Below are positions 10,417 to 21,941 of a stretch of 64,000 bases of DNA, piece by piece (position 1 is the first letter of the stretch; the number at the start of each line of letters is the position of its first letter). Origin of the DNA: Reticulascus tulasneorum (taxonomy: Eukaryota > Ascomycota > Sordariomycetes > Glomerellales > Reticulascaceae). Both the position numbers and the translations under genes were made by a program. A model generated the notes under the pieces. It searched no databases and was not told the DNA's origin. It saw nothing but the letters and a program-made list of their open reading frames with translations. The stretch is taken from the NCBI GenBank assembly GCA_001557505.1, contig LSAX01000011.1, positions 682,001 through 746,000 on the forward strand, given 5' to 3'.

Positions 10417-13320
10417 TCAAATGTAGACGGGGAAATCATCCTCCTCCGGCTCCAAGTTCTCCATCGAATCTCCCTTCCCCAAGGTGCCTGCCTCAGTGAC
10501 CCAATCCGAATTCTCCGACTCGGCCTTCGACAGTCTGGATTTCGAATATTTCGAAACCGCCTTGCCAATCAGCTCATCCCCCGTGTTCACCGACGACCGC
10601 ACGGGCCGGATCGACATCGCTGACCGTTCTGCCAGCGGCTCGCGGCCCCAGCGGCTTGGTGACAGCAGGTCTGTCCGCGACGAGTTTTGCCGCCAGTCGC
10701 TCATCACCGGCGTCTGCCTGCCGGCCCTGCTGTTTCGGTTCTGTGCGCTGTTCGAGCGCCTCCGTGCTACCATCAGCGGCCGGGGCGGCAGTGGTGACCG
10801 AGAGGGATGGAAGGGAGACTCTTCGACTAGCTCGTCGTATTCTCCCAATCCCCTTGAGTTTCTCTGTATGGTCCGCCAATTCTCCGTGCCGTGGGGCCCT
10901 ATATCTACGGACGATTCGTACTCATCGCCGCTGTCCAGATTGTAGCGGTTGCGAGAAGGTACCACCTCCCTTCCTCCGAACCACGGATTGGTGTCAGATC
11001 TCCTGCTGATTGGTCTCGGCGGCAACCCTCTTCTGGACCACTGTCTTGACAATCTCGCCTGCCGTGGCTTTGATATTGAGCCCTCGGAGCTGTGTAGAGA
11101 ACTGCCGTCGCTGTAGACCCTAATCACACTCCCCGACGGAGAGACTCTCCTGCTTCTGCGATTCAATTCTGGACGAGCTGAACCTAGAGCTTCTGGTATC
11201 AAGGCCAATGCTTCAGAGCTAGGGATTGAAGGGGTGCCCCCAGTATTATTTTTTCGGAACAGCGCTCCAATGGGCCGCGCTTGATCCTTCGAGTAGGCCA
11301 TATCCGGCGTTGCTTGAATGCTGTTGGTTTCTTCCTCTATAGACGGGATCGTGACATCCAGGTGGGTCCTAAACGAACTGTCTCGCGGCCTTCGAAGGAA
11401 GTTTGGCCCCGAGCGCAAGTCATCCTGACCATCGTATATGCTCACATCTGACGGTCGGCTCTTGTGATATGATGGCCTGCTCTTGAGCGACGGCCTGACC
11501 ACTCCTTCCTCTGTCAACCACGAGTTTCTGGATCCCGAGAGCGCACTGTCACTAGCAGACCGGAATCTTCCCTGAGCCGCCACGAGTGCTTCGGTACGCT
11601 GCGTATTGTCGCTTAGACTCGAATCTGTCCGTGATTCTCTCAGGTTCTGCACAGCTACAGCTGCATAGCCGTTTTGGCCGGGACGGTAGGCCAAAGAAAA
11701 TGGGTGAGTGATGTCGTAAGCTTTGTTAACATCCTGCACAGATGCCAATCCAGCCTCGAAGCCGAGGCCATTCTTGACAAAGCTCTTCGGCAGTGGTCCG
11801 GATATATCCCTGATTTCAAGCTTCTTGAAGAACATATTTCGTTGTCTTCTTCGGCGCCAGAGCCAAAACAGTAGACATGCAATAGATATGATAACAATTG
11901 GTAGAAATACCGCCAGCATAATCTGCCCTGCAGATATCCCACTCTCCGGTGCAGTTTTGGGCCGGCGTGTTGGAGTAGTGGGTCCCCTGCTAGTCGAGGT
12001 AGGCGATGGGGAAGATGATGCCGAGGGGGTATTGGTCTCCGATGGTATCGCCGTAATTGAAACGACCTTCAGTATCAACGACTCGGTTTCGGCATCACCG
12101 GAACTTTTTGAAGTTGCCTTGATAGCAAGCTCAAGATCCTGGCTCTCAGTAGATTCCGGAGCTATCCCTGAGAGTACCATTCCATCGAGCTTGATCCATT
12201 CCTCTGAAAGGGGAGGATCAATGGCGATTGCTACATCCGATGGTGTCCAGAAGAATGGCGCTAGGTCCATAGAAAATGGCTCTCCTGGCGTGACCTCTAA
12301 CGCAGACAGTGCACTGCGAAATATTTCCGTAGCAATATTGATTGAAACCAGCACGCTAAGCGTGTCAGAGTAGCTATCCCGAAAGATGATGGTGGAGTTG
12401 CTAGATTGGGCATCATCTGGAGGTGTACCGGTAATTTCCAACGAGCTATTGTTGACTGAGAGCCAGCCGGGCATATCCTGCGTGGAAACAGACAGGTCAG
12501 AGAGCACAATCGGTTTGCCATCAAGCTTAACATGGTCTTCGAGTCCAGAATACGACATAAGTTCTCCTCTGGTCGCATTAAGTCGGACGATAGGTTGATC
12601 AGTTGTCAACTTACGGCTGCCGACCACCAGAGAAAACAAGATGGACGTGGCAGAAAACCCAACAATGTCGGAGGCGACGAGCTGGAAGTCGAAGGTTTGA
12701 GGCGGCTGAACGAGCGATTCGGCTGGAGGTGTCTGGCCAGAAAACGTAAGAGTCTTGGCATCAAACTTCATCCAAGCAGGCAAGGGACTGCTGTCCGCGG
12801 AAGTGGCGTAGTAGTTTAATTTTCCTCCAGCGGAAGAGAACGTATCGCTTGCAAATGTAAAGGAGAATCTCGTGGCAGGGTAGGACACGATGGAAGCCGG
12901 CGCTGATAGATCCCCAAATCCTTCAGCTTGTTTCGACAGCGGTACACTGACGGTCGGCGCTTTATTCCGGGAGATAACGAGTGTAGCAGTCATGAAGGCG
13001 GATCCAGTGTCGTCCGTTGCAACTATATCGGCCAGGACCCCCACAACATCACCCGGGGGTACGTCGCCATCTTGCGGCGTTCCGAAGAGGCGCCTGGTGC
13101 CGCTATCGATCGAGAGCCACTTAGGTGCGTTCTGCAGAGAGTATGTTATAGGAAGCTGTGAGGAGAAGGTCTGCGGTGACAGGATGTATGAGAAGGGCTC
13201 GGAGATCCTCGCCACTGGCGGCAGCTGGGAGTTGAAGGGAAAGTAGACGGTCGGCACTGCGCCAGCAAGCCCTATTAGAGCGAGTCCTACTAAGCATAGA
13301 GATTCTAAGAATGATGCCAT
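10417..13320 (-). CDS. Axl2/Bud10-like axial-budding-pattern membrane protein with cadherin-like domains
   Basis: Single-exon gene of 967 residues. The frame opens 57 codons further upstream, but the ATG at 13320 (MASFLESLCLVGLALIGLAG) gives an immediate signal peptide, so it is preferred. The ectodomain (about 25-440) contains repeated dystroglycan-type cadherin-like units with motifs such as LPITYSLQNAPKWLSID, LPAWMKFDAKTLTFSG, MPGWLSVNNSSLEITG and EEWIKLDGMVLSG. Each pairs a buried Trp with a G-x-P turn. A Ser/Thr/Pro-rich stalk leads to one transmembrane helix (about 466-488, ending FWLWRRRR). The cytoplasmic tail is about 480 residues, Ser/Arg-rich and probably phosphorylated. This is the architecture of Axl2/Bud10, the plasma-membrane landmark that recruits septins and Bud4 in yeast. 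In moulds, homologues influence septation and conidiation. Confidence 0.9.
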   Translation of the reverse strand: MASFLESLCLVGLALIGLAGAVPTVYFPFNSQLPPVARISEPFSYILSPQTFSSQLPITYSLQNAPKWLSIDSGTRRLFGTPQDGDVPPGDVVGVLADIVATDDTGSAFMTATLVISRNKAPTVSVPLSKQAEGFGDLSAPASIVSYPATRFSFTFASDTFSSAGGKLNYYATSADSSPLPAWMKFDAKTLTFSGQTPPAESLVQPPQTFDFQLVASDIVGFSATSILFSLVVGSRKLTTDQPIVRLNATRGELMSYSGLEDHVKLDGKPIVLSDLSVSTQDMPGWLSVNNSSLEITGTPPDDAQSSNSTIIFRDSYSDTLSVLVSINIATEIFRSALSALEVTPGEPFSMDLAPFFWTPSDVAIAIDPPLSEEWIKLDGMVLSGIAPESTESQDLELAIKATSKSSGDAETESLILKVVSITAIPSETNTPSASSSPSPTSTSRGPTTPTRRPKTAPESGISAGQIMLAVFLPIVIISIACLLFWLWRRRRQRNMFFKKLEIRDISGPLPKSFVKNGLGFEAGLASVQDVNKAYDITHPFSLAYRPGQNGYAAVAVQNLRESRTDSSLSDNTQRTEALVAAQGRFRSASDSALSGSRNSWLTEEGVVRPSLKSRPSYHKSRPSDVSIYDGQDDLRSGPNFLRRPRDSSFRTHLDVTIPSIEEETNSIQATPDMAYSKDQARPIGALFRKNNTGGTPSIPSSEALALIPEALGSARPELNRRSRRVSPSGSVIRVYSDGSSLHSSEGSISKPRQARLSRQWSRRGLPPRPISRRSDTNPWFGGREVVPSRNRYNLDSGDEYESSVDIGPHGTENWRTIQRNSRGLGEYDELVEESPFHPSRSPLPPRPLMVARRRSNSAQNRNSRAGRQTPVMSDWRQNSSRTDLLSPSRWGREPLAERSAMSIRPVRSSVNTGDELIGKAVSKYSKSRLSKAESENSDWVTEAGTLGKGDSMENLEPEEDDFPVYI

Positions 13321-14261
13321 CGTGACTTCGATGTGCAGTAAAGAGTGGCCGCGCCTGAGAAGTGCGCAAAAGAAAGCAAACCAAGGATCATTGGGACATG
13401 ACGAACAGAAGCAATGAATGACAAACAGAAGAGAAGAAGAAGAAAAAGAGTAGCTATCCAGCAGCAATAAAGCGCAACTGAACATCATCACTAGCCATCC
13501 GATGGCTGAAAGCCAGCCTACTAGAATAGAATCCTCCCTGCGCGCCAGAACAGTCGCGGCGCGGAGGATGCGGCCACGGACGGAGGAGGATTGCCATCCT
13601 CTCTACTTGCCACTCTGGTCGAACAAGAGAACGGAATCCAGGTGCTGCGAATAATGAGGGGCAGTGTTTCGGAGTGGTTGGAGCCTTGCTAACAATGGCT
13701 TCTTCGAGGTGCCAGAGTCATCGACATTCCATGAGCCGGCTGGAGTGCCTCGAGGTGGACAATCTTTGAAACCTACGGATGGTGAGACATGGCCACTGGG
13801 CAGGCTGCAGGACCAACGCTGGAATTCGATTTTTCTGCCAACGTGGTTGTGACCCAAAAGCTATTGGGGAAGCATTTGTCAAGCTGGCGTTTACTGCGAC
13901 CTGATGGAGGACTGATGGGCGGAGGGCCAGGAATTAGACGTGGCCAGCAAAGGATGGCTCGACGTGCCGCCGATGGTCGAGGATAACTGGATCGGGAAAC
14001 GGGTGAACGGGGCGATCTGGGTTGGCTTACACTCAGTAACAAACCCTGGCTTACCGTAAAATCGGGGAAAGACGGTGAGAGTCTGGACCACGTATGTAGG
14101 AAGTAAAGTTTGGGTTCCCTTATCGGGGGGCTATTCTGAGCCCCAGGAAACCATCTTTCCTTTCAAACTAGAGGCAGCTCGTAGGAAACCGTCACCAAGA
14201 AAAGGGAGGTATTTGCTCTCTCGTGTCCACGGAGAATCCGGCCAACCAGAAAAATCCCACC
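13321..14261. promoter_or_regulatory. divergent intergenic (promoter) region, Axl2-like / Efm6-like
   Basis: About 940 bases separate the divergent starts of the Axl2-like gene (minus, 13320) and the methyltransferase gene (plus, 14262). The DNA must carry both promoters. No TATA-like box or known operator could be assigned with confidence, and the overlapping short frames lack coding signals. Confidence 0.5.
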
Positions 14262-15443
14262 ATGAAGCTCGTCGAGGTGCCTATAATACCGATAATGGCG
14301 CTGGACGCCGCGGGGCGGTCCCCCTCTCCAGATTATTCGCCGCTGGGCTTCGGAGAAGACATGTCACCACTCCCAGCCTACAAAACCGCCAAAACGTCCA
14401 CCTTTGAATTCTCCGGCCTCCTCTCTGTCCCGTTGCACCTCCACGAAGACCTCGCCTCAGGATGCGGGGGCCAGACGTGGCCGGCGGGGATGGTGTTGGC
14501 GAAGCACATGCTGCGTTACCACCGTGAGGGGTTGGGCCAGGCAAGAATGTTGGTGACCTACTAGTTGGCTGCTGGAATCAAACCCACCACCACCACCACC
14601 AAGCACCAGCCCTTTCTCCCCCTTTCCCCCTGGATACCTGCGTGTGTCGGCCCATGCAGAATGAGAAGAGAAGAATATGCAACAGACGCAATAGCGAGCA
14701 GTGAGTTTGAATCATGGGAATAGGGGACTGACTCGTGGCTTTTTCGGGAGACAATAGACTGGAACTTGGTGCCGGCGGCGGTCTCGTTGGTTTAGCAGTG
14801 GCCAGTGGATGTCAGTTACAGCAGGCGCCGATGCACCTCACCGACCAGCAGGAGATGCTGGCCCTGATGCGCCACAACATCCAGCTGAACAAGCTCGGCG
14901 ACAAGGCAAAAGCCCTGGTGCTGAATTGGTGCGTAAACTTTGCCCCTTCCACGGGCACGTACCACCATTTCTCGGGCTGCCGACCCAGAGTTGCATCACC
15001 CGGCGGCGTCGAGGCTTGCTGCGGGGCTGCTCTCGCGCTGCAGCAGGCTCCCGAAACCTTGAAACCCACCTAACGCGGGAGGCGGCGGCTGGGTAACCTT
15101 TGCTGATGACGGGTTCGAATTTTTTAGGGGAGAACCTCTTGCTCAGGAGGTGGTGGACCTCAAGCCGGACGTGATTCTAGCCGCTGACTGCGTGTACTTC
15201 GAACCGGCGTTCCCGCTGCTGCTCAAGACGCTTTCCGATCTGCTGGCGCTGAATCGGGATGCGACGGTCTACTTCTGCTTCAAGCAGAGACGACGAGCGG
15301 ATAGGCAGTTCATGAAGAAGGCGCAGAAGCTGTTCCAGGTCACGGAGGTGTTGGATGACGACCGGGCAGTGTTTAGCAGACAGGCGCTCTTCCTCTACAC
15401 ATTTACCAGTAGGAAGTTGGCTGTGGACGGGTTGCAGCAGTAG
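14262..15443 (+). CDS. EFM6: protein-lysine N-methyltransferase, Efm6-like (METTL21 family)
   Basis: Three exons (14262-14548, 14758-14928, 15128-15443) encode 257 residues, close to yeast Efm6 (about 246). The N terminus contains FEFSGLLSVPLHLHEDLASG and GGQTWPAGMVLAKHM, typical of the METTL21-like family. Splicing joins ...ARI to LELGAGGGLVGL (about 97-108), the SAM-binding motif I. Further family signs are LTDQQEML after the second strand and LAADCVYFEPAFPLLLKTL (about 170-188), the post-II region. Yeast Efm6 methylates a lysine of elongation factor EF1A; the same substrate is inferred here. The first intron uses a weak GTTGGT donor at 14549, and its acceptor ends AATAG. It is the only junction that restores the motif I frame. 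The second intron is GTGCGT...TTAG. The SDS-like frame before 14262 starts with GTG and is not used. Confidence 0.85.
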
Positions 15444-17954
15444 CTGGCGGGCTGCCGGGGGGCAGTTCATCATTGGTGGGTTATAGACTTGACTACGTAG
15501 CCAATACTGTAGGCTGGACTAGACTTTTATTTTCCATAGAAGAGGAGCTTGAGGCGTTTGCTAGATTGGTTGGGATAAATGAGTAGACACATTGATTCCG
15601 ATGCAATGCGACTCTTGTCCAACTGCAGAGAGTTGGGTTGGCGGATGCCACTTTTTCTCGAGACATGGATGCGTCCAATGCATGGCACTCTCTGAGAGTT
15701 CAACCCCGGCGTGTCAGAGGGAGAGACCTTTGTTCAGTTGTGAAGAGAGCGAGGAGTTTCCTTTCTCTTTCACGGCGCATTAATCCCATGCATAGCGACA
15801 AAAGATCTCCAGATTCGCCGGAGTGCGCGGCGCAGTTTGTACCTGGTTCGGTAGAAAGAGGTCACAAGCATATACCGACATACATAATAGGCGGCATATG
15901 GCAGAGGATCCCTGATGAAGCAACTCAACCTGCCGGCCGGGAAAGGCCGCCCATTTTGGGAGTTCAGACGATGGGATCATCCTGGCTCTTCCCGGGCAGT
16001 CTTGGAAAGGGCATCATCCATTTGACCCCCCACCTTCAAAAGCCCCGTTATACCTGTCTTCCAAAGAGGCAGAGACATGACTCTCTTGGAAAGCTCCGTC
16101 TGCCAGGATGCCTAATAATGGAGGGGCCCGCCGGCGATGTCGCGATCAGTTAGGGCGAGACGCATGACAGCAATAGAGGGGAGGTTGCAGGGTTTTCACC
16201 GTGAATCCACCAACTCATTACATAAACTGCTGCAGGCTAACTTACACTACAGCAAACGAGTCACAGGAAGGGCCAGAAGCGGCGGGCTCGGGCTAATACA
16301 GAGTCGCAGCGCAGGAGAAGAGAATACGTAGTGATGTGGCAGTGGGGAGTTCGGCACACACGTGCGAATCGTGCGCAAGTTCTGGCTGCGCAGTCCGTGA
16401 GATGGAATTTTCCCCCTTGGATGCAGCGATCGTCCCGGATCAGAGCCGGGCCCCCCAACAAAGCGCCATAAAAAGCCCAGAAAGGGGGGGGCCAGGCTGG
16501 GGGGTGTGTGGATGCGACCCGCAGCGGTCGACCACTACAGTGGCTACAGTGGAGAGAAAGGGCGAGAGGGTGGGGCGGGACCCGAACGTGGATCCAGGGG
16601 AGCGCTGGTTCTGATTGGCGTGTACCTGACATGCCACGGATGCAGGCCAGGGGGGGACGGATCCAACTCCCAAAGCCCGGCTCATCACAAGCTTTTTTAG
16701 AAGAGCTGTTTTTACTCCATACGTCCAGATGGTGGTACGTAGTACGAGTGTTTATTACTACGTAGGTAGTTGGTCTCTTTGTTGCGGCCACAGGCGGGAG
16801 TCCGTCCGACAGCGAAAACTAACCAAGCTACTGATGCACACTCCCCCTCCTTTCCAGGTTGCGTCTTTCTTTTCTCTCCTCCTTCTCTCATCTCTACTTC
16901 GTACTCCCACCACGTAAGCAGTACGCAGCAGGTACACTATAGGTAGGTAGGTAGATACATGGCTTATTCTCGTTTCGCACCTGCAAAGGTGGCTCTATGT
17001 TCCAGTAATTCCCTGGCATACACTCGTAGTAGTACTACCGAGTACGTAGTGGTAATTCACAGTCTCCCGCAAGTTTCAAGGACCTAGACACCTGAGCACG
17101 GGGGAGTTCCTTTCCAATCATGGAGAAACAATTGACAAATAAGAAAAGATGGGAGAGGGGAAAAAAAAGAAACATGGCAACATGATGGAAACACACCGGG
17201 TCTGCGCCTCCACCGCCTTGTCTTTCCTCTCCGCCGGACCTTGCACACCGTACGTAGTATTCCATCGCAAAATGGCCCTGGTTGGCCTAGTCCGTGCCTT
17301 TGTTTTCCCTCCCATCTTCTCTCGTCCATCTGCGCACCCTGTCTGTTTCTTGTTTTGCGCACGCCTTTGCTCCACCCTCCTTCGGCCTTCCTCTGGCTCT
17401 GTTGGCTCTGTTGGCGTCGTTGGGCTTTTCCCTCCCCCCTTCGCCTCGTTCGTTCGTTCGTTCGTTCGGTCTCCACACCTCCATCCCGTCGTCTCTCTCT
17501 CTATTCCCGTCCTTCACAATAAAATTCCCGGGCTGCGCTCTCTCTCTGCTCCCGTTCCCTCCGATCCTTCAACTTTTCTCTTGTTCACCAAACAAATCAC
17601 CATTCTTTCCCCTCCGGACCTTGAGCAGGCTCACCCAAACTCAGTCCATTCATTCTTTTGCCTCGGCCTCCAGGTTCAGCTTTAGCAACCCCAGTATACA
17701 GGAGTAGACAGAGTTCAGCGAGCTCTTCCCGTTCAAATCGAAACAGTACATACCCATACGCGCACCGAGCTTCCCCAGACAAGCATCCAGAAACAAGCAC
17801 ATTCCTTGATTCCACCGGACAACTCAGCCCACCCCATTCATTTCGCTTCCTGTACAGCCTCAGGGAGGAATAACAAGAGACAAATAAAAAAAAACCCTAG
17901 TCTAGACGACGAACAAACCTTCACCCCGATTCTGCACGTCAAACAATCCGCACA
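15444..17954. other. 2.5-kb gene-free stretch upstream of the secreted-protein gene
   Basis: No credible gene. Features seen: a 9-bp inverted repeat TACGTAGTA/TACTACGTA at 16736-16764, an AGGTAGGTAGGTAG patch near 16940, and a long pyrimidine-rich tract from about 17,290 to 17,680 on the plus strand that includes a GTTC tetranucleotide run (17446-17467). A CT-rich leader of this kind just upstream of a strongly expressed gene is common in moulds, so 17,240-17,954 is probably promoter and 5' UTR. The long frames over it are artefacts of the pyrimidine bias. Confidence 0.6.
17446..17467. repeat. GTTC tetranucleotide microsatellite
   Basis: About five consecutive GTTC units within the pyrimidine-rich leader region upstream of the Asp f 7-like gene. 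Confidence 0.85.
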
Positions 17955-18752
17955 ATGAAGACCACCACTGTCCTTTGCGCCGTCTTGGCTTCCGTGGCTC
18001 TGGCCCAGCCCCACCAACCTCACGCACACAAGCGTCGCCATGTCCACCAGAAGCATGACAAACGCGACATGCTCACCGAGTGGGTTACCGAGACGGCTTA
18101 TGTGACCGAGTATGTCGACTCGACCACCACTGTTTGGGTCGGCCCCGATGAGCCAGAGACCGAGACCCCCACCACTTCCACCACCTCTACCACCTCTACC
18201 ACAGTTCCCGCGCAGTTCTTCGAGCCCGCCTCTGTTCCGGCTCCTGCGCCTCCAGCCGACACTCCTGTGAAGAAGTCATCTTCGAAGGTTGTCGCGCCAG
18301 TTCCTACCTCGACACCAGCGCCGGTCGTAGTTGCTCCGCCTCCGAAAACAACAGCAAAGCCCACCACTACAACGCCGGCTGCACCTGCAGCGCCATCTTC
18401 AACCAAGCCGGCTGCAGGAGGTTCCCCCGCCGGTGAGACCCGCAGCGGAGACCTGACGTACTACGCTGTTGGCCTTGGGGCCTGCGGCTTCGATGACAGT
18501 GGAAAGGACCACTTGCAGAACATTGTGGCGCTCTCTCATCTTCTCATGGGTGTTCAATCCAACGGCAACCCATTCTGCGACCAGACCATCACCATTCAGC
18601 TCCCGGGCGGCAACAGCACCACGGCTACTGTTCGGGACAAGTGCATGGGCTGCGCCGTAGAGGACATCGACGTGAGCGAGAAGGCATTCCTCGAGATCTT
18701 CGGGACCCTGGAGGGCGGCCGCAAGACTGTCGAGTGGTGGTTCAACAACTAA
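17955..18752 (+). CDS. secreted Asp f 7-like protein with RlpA/expansin-type double-psi barrel
   Basis: Single exon, 265 residues. Residues 1-17 ([17 protein letters not shown]) form a clear signal peptide. Basic sites follow (HKRRH, KHDKRD), likely Kex2 processing points. Residues about 60-160 are Thr/Pro/Ala-rich with short TSTT repeats, a probable O-glycosylated linker. The C-terminal ~105 residues (about 160-265) form the conserved domain: [33 protein letters not shown] and DIDVSEKAF are readable, with paired cysteines. This is the double-psi beta-barrel fold shared by expansins, RlpA and barwin. Relatives include the Aspergillus fumigatus allergen Asp f 7 and many secreted or wall-associated fungal proteins. 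Enzymatic activity is not established for this group; a wall-loosening or carbohydrate-binding role is inference. The leader is long and CT-rich. Confidence 0.9.
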   Translation: MKTTTVLCAVLASVALAQPHQPHAHKRRHVHQKHDKRDMLTEWVTETAYVTEYVDSTTTVWVGPDEPETETPTTSTTSTTSTTVPAQFFEPASVPAPAPPADTPVKKSSSKVVAPVPTSTPAPVVVAPPPKTTAKPTTTTPAAPAAPSSTKPAAGGSPAGETRSGDLTYYAVGLGACGFDDSGKDHLQNIVALSHLLMGVQSNGNPFCDQTITIQLPGGNSTTATVRDKCMGCAVEDIDVSEKAFLEIFGTLEGGRKTVEWWFNN

Positions 18753-19506
18753 ACCGCATTTCATTCCCATTCAATTCTCATCCAGCACCCCCTGCCTCCG
18801 CTCTACAGCTCTTCAGGGATATCATGCCACACCGGGCCACATGAACCATCGCGTGCGATGCTTTTCATCCCCGAATCTCCTTCTGCATCTGTTCTCATTT
18901 TGGCCATCGATTTCACAGGACAAACGGCAAAATTTGGTTACAAAACATATTCCCATCACGAAGGGAACGGCGCCAGGCTACACAGCACGGGAGGGAATAT
19001 CCCAACTGGATAAGGGATCCCCAGCGAAAAGAACTACAACAAGCCACTCGGTTTTGAATGATATGATGACTTAAAAATCTTTTTCTCGGATACACAATCC
19101 AAGCATTTTTGGGGGAAGAGACTGGTGTTCAAAAAGACCACTTATAGACTTGAACTTCATGTATATACTTCTACAGGATGAACACCCCCTAAACTGGGTA
19201 AACTAGGGCTCTCAAAAATATGAGAATAAGACCTATTTCAAACTTACACTGCTGTCACATTCGGCTGTTTTACGAAGAGCCCTTTTCTTCTTGATGATAA
19301 TCCTCGTGTTGAAGCTAAAGGGGACCACTATGTACTGTACCCCAGGCGGCCTAGAATTCACCATAAACTAGTGAGGATGATTTGCTTGGCTCTTGTGATA
19401 CCGTGTTCTGTAGCCGTATGGTAAGCGCGCTGCCTAATTCTAGTTACATACTCCAATATATTGCGTATGCCATGATCATAAGTCTCCGTTGCCTTGACTG
19501 GCCTGG
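18753..19506. other. 3'-3' intergenic region
   Basis: Region between the convergent Asp f 7-like (plus) and CCZ1 (minus) genes; it should hold both terminators and poly(A) sites. It is moderately A+T-rich around 19,060-19,260. No gene is seen. Confidence 0.6.
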
Positions 19507-21941
19507 CTAGCGACTCAAGCTCAGCAAGCCCTCGATATACTTCCGCGTATCAACGCCAATCCCCTGCGCCAGCCTCCCCGGTCCATCCGCCCAGCTCCCG
19601 CCTCCGTCGGTAAACGAGGAGCTGACGCCCCTAAAGCCGGCATGGTCGCTCGCCTGTCGGATGAGGAAGATCTCCTTGGTGACCGTTGGCGGCGGTAGGG
19701 ACAGGTTGTTCCTTCCCCGCTCCGTGGGGGTGCCATCGGTATCGCTCTCATCTCTGGCTGCTAGGAAGTCGCTCTGCTCGTCGTCCTGCTCTTCCTCCGG
19801 TGTGCGGGTCGGCAGGTGGCGGTCGAGGATACGCGTCCAGACGACCCACCAGCCGCGGTTGGTCTTGCAGGTGCGTTCGAGCTCCGTGATATCGGGACGG
19901 GTCATGGCGAAGATGTTGAGCAACTGCATGTGTGTGTTCATTGCCTCGATGCGCGACCAGGCTATTGGGGCGTTGGGCTGGTGGAACACAGCCGGGTCTG
20001 GTATGTTGGGAATCGTGGAATGCACAGTCATTGTGGCAGGATCCCAGATGAGATCGTAGATGCTGGCAGCCGCGGCCCCCGCGTCTGGCCGTTCAGGGCG
20101 ATACATAGTGGACGCAAGAAGAGGCTTGCGGAGCGGGGCGAGCTGATAGTGTAACGACCTGTACATTGCATCCCAAGCCAGCGAGTCGGTTCTCAGCTCA
20201 AACAAGAAGGTGAAAATGAAAGGCTTGTTAACATAAACCACCACTCGCAGCTTTTTCGCCTTGTTCTGGTCCTGGTTCTCGAATTCTGTGTGAATGAAGA
20301 TTGGGTCGCCCACGAGTGGTGTTACTTCATTTACGTATCGGCCGAGGTCCTTAACTATTGACGCCTCTGGGCGACCTCCTTCCTCGGTAGTTTCTATTTC
20401 GATATGGAGCGTGCGGACCATCGTACGAGAGTTGTGCTCGGCTTCTGCGACTTCTTCAGGGCCGCCGTTATCATCCGCCCCGCTAGTGCCGCTTTCTTCG
20501 ACATCGCCCATGAGCCCAATCAGGTAGTGGCCCGCTGCATCATCAACTTTTGATGGGAGCTGTTTGGCAGGTTCTTTGCTGGTAGCAGGTATACCCCCAA
20601 CATCCGGAGATGTTTGACTCCCCTCTCCTGAGCCAGATTCGGTTGCTTGTCCCAAACTCCAGTAGGTTCCGTAGCCCATCTTAAGATAGCTGACGAACTT
20701 GTCCATGTGCCTATCGCCATCTGCACTGGTGCTGGGTGCTGGGGTGTCCCCATCGGCGCTGGTAATCGGTTGACCCCTTCGCTCAGCCAGCGATTTAGTT
20801 GACCTCCGGCTCCCCGCCCCTGTTGGCTCATGTTTGGAACCAGCCGCTAAGCCGGCAAAAGTTTTGCGATCGGAGGCAGCCCTCTTTACTCTTCGTGCTT
20901 GGCGAAGAGATGTTGGGCTTTCGATAACGCCGTATGCATTTTCTCCCCAGCAATATAGATCCTCCATCCAGTGCGCCACATCTCGTACTGATTTTCGTGA
21001 TATTGCTCCGGTTCCCAGGAATATGGCACCGTCTTCGGCTCCGGGATCCTGTCCTGTTCCTAGCCATGATTGAGCTGATGACTCCGGGGCCTTTCCTTCA
21101 GGGCCAGTTTCGTGAGATCCGTACTTTGACACCACAAGGTCCACAAGGCCTTCAATCCTGCCGACTAGTCCCTCGAGGACCTCCCGTTCGCCACTCCCAC
21201 GGTCCTCCTCGCCGACCCCCATTCCCAGCTCGCCAGAGCCAGCAATGTTGATGCCGCCAAAGACGTTACGGGCAGGGTTTCCGTGGACCATGACATTCCA
21301 CGTCGACAGGAATAGATCCCAATACCGGGTCATGATGCTCACGAACTTGGACCGCCTAGTGCGTACAAATAGGCCACTCAACGATGAATCATGATGAAGA
21401 AGGAAAATGGCATGGGCGCGAAGTAGATCCTGGAGCAGAAGAGGAGCGGGCTTGATCTCCTTAGAAGAATACTCGACAACTTCCTCTGCCCGATCGGACG
21501 ACTTGGAGGTGGACAGCTTTGGCGGCAGTGGTATGCGCGTCAGGTCAATGGACTACGGCGTGTCAATAAACTCCATCAAACAACGGGCATCGGGGAGCGT
21601 ACGGCTAGGATCCACCATCCGGACTCCAATTCATGCAAGATGACCCTCGACCTCTCTGTCTCGATGGTGTCGACTGCCTTGCCGCCCGAGAAGCTTTTGC
21701 CGAATTCCACCATGCCCTGCGCGAGGCCGATCTGCCGAAGCCGCTCATTGCGCTCCTCTTGCGACACATGATCGGTGGGCCTGCCTTTGAATCGGTGTCG
21801 CCGTCTGTGGAACTGGGTGGTGACGGAAGAATAGTAGACGATCTGGTCATCAATCGTCTCATCCGTGTTCCCCAACGAAGGGTTGAACACCGCCAGAAAG
21901 CCCAGCTGAGCGGGAACAATGGCGCCGGGCGACGACGCCAT
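19507..21941 (-). CDS. CCZ1: vacuolar fusion protein CCZ1
   Basis: Two exons (21603-21941 and 19507-21552) separated by a 50-nt GTACGC...GTAG intron give 794 residues. The start is the ATG at 21941 (MASSPGAIVPAQLGFLAVFN). The first longin domain is readable: AQLGFLAVFNPSLG, DQIVYYSS, GLAQGMVEFGKSFS and ESGWWILASIDLTRIPLP, the last spanning the splice. Then come a charged low-complexity insert (about residues 200-430) and further longin-type segments (FIFTFLFELRTDSLAW, WDPATMTVHSTIPNIPD). The C terminus ends RKYIEGLLSLSR. Ccz1 pairs with Mon1 to form the guanine-nucleotide exchange factor for Rab7/Ypt7, needed for late-endosome, autophagosome and vacuole fusion. Length and domain order match fungal orthologues. 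The insert rich in Gly, Ser and Glu is typical of the variable linker. Confidence 0.88.

Noticed and set aside
10417..13491. 1024-residue start for the Axl2-like protein
   Set aside because: The extra 57 N-terminal residues are Ser/Phe/Cys-rich leader translation; starting at 13,320 places a signal peptide at the N terminus.
15638..16153. 171-codon plus-strand frame
   Set aside because: No domain, no signal peptide, and overlapping equally long frames in other phases.
17149..17707. Overlapping long frames on both strands upstream of the Asp f 7-like gene
   Set aside because: Produced by the strong pyrimidine bias of a promoter/leader region; each frame's text is Ser/Leu/Phe/Pro or Arg/Lys/Glu-rich noise.
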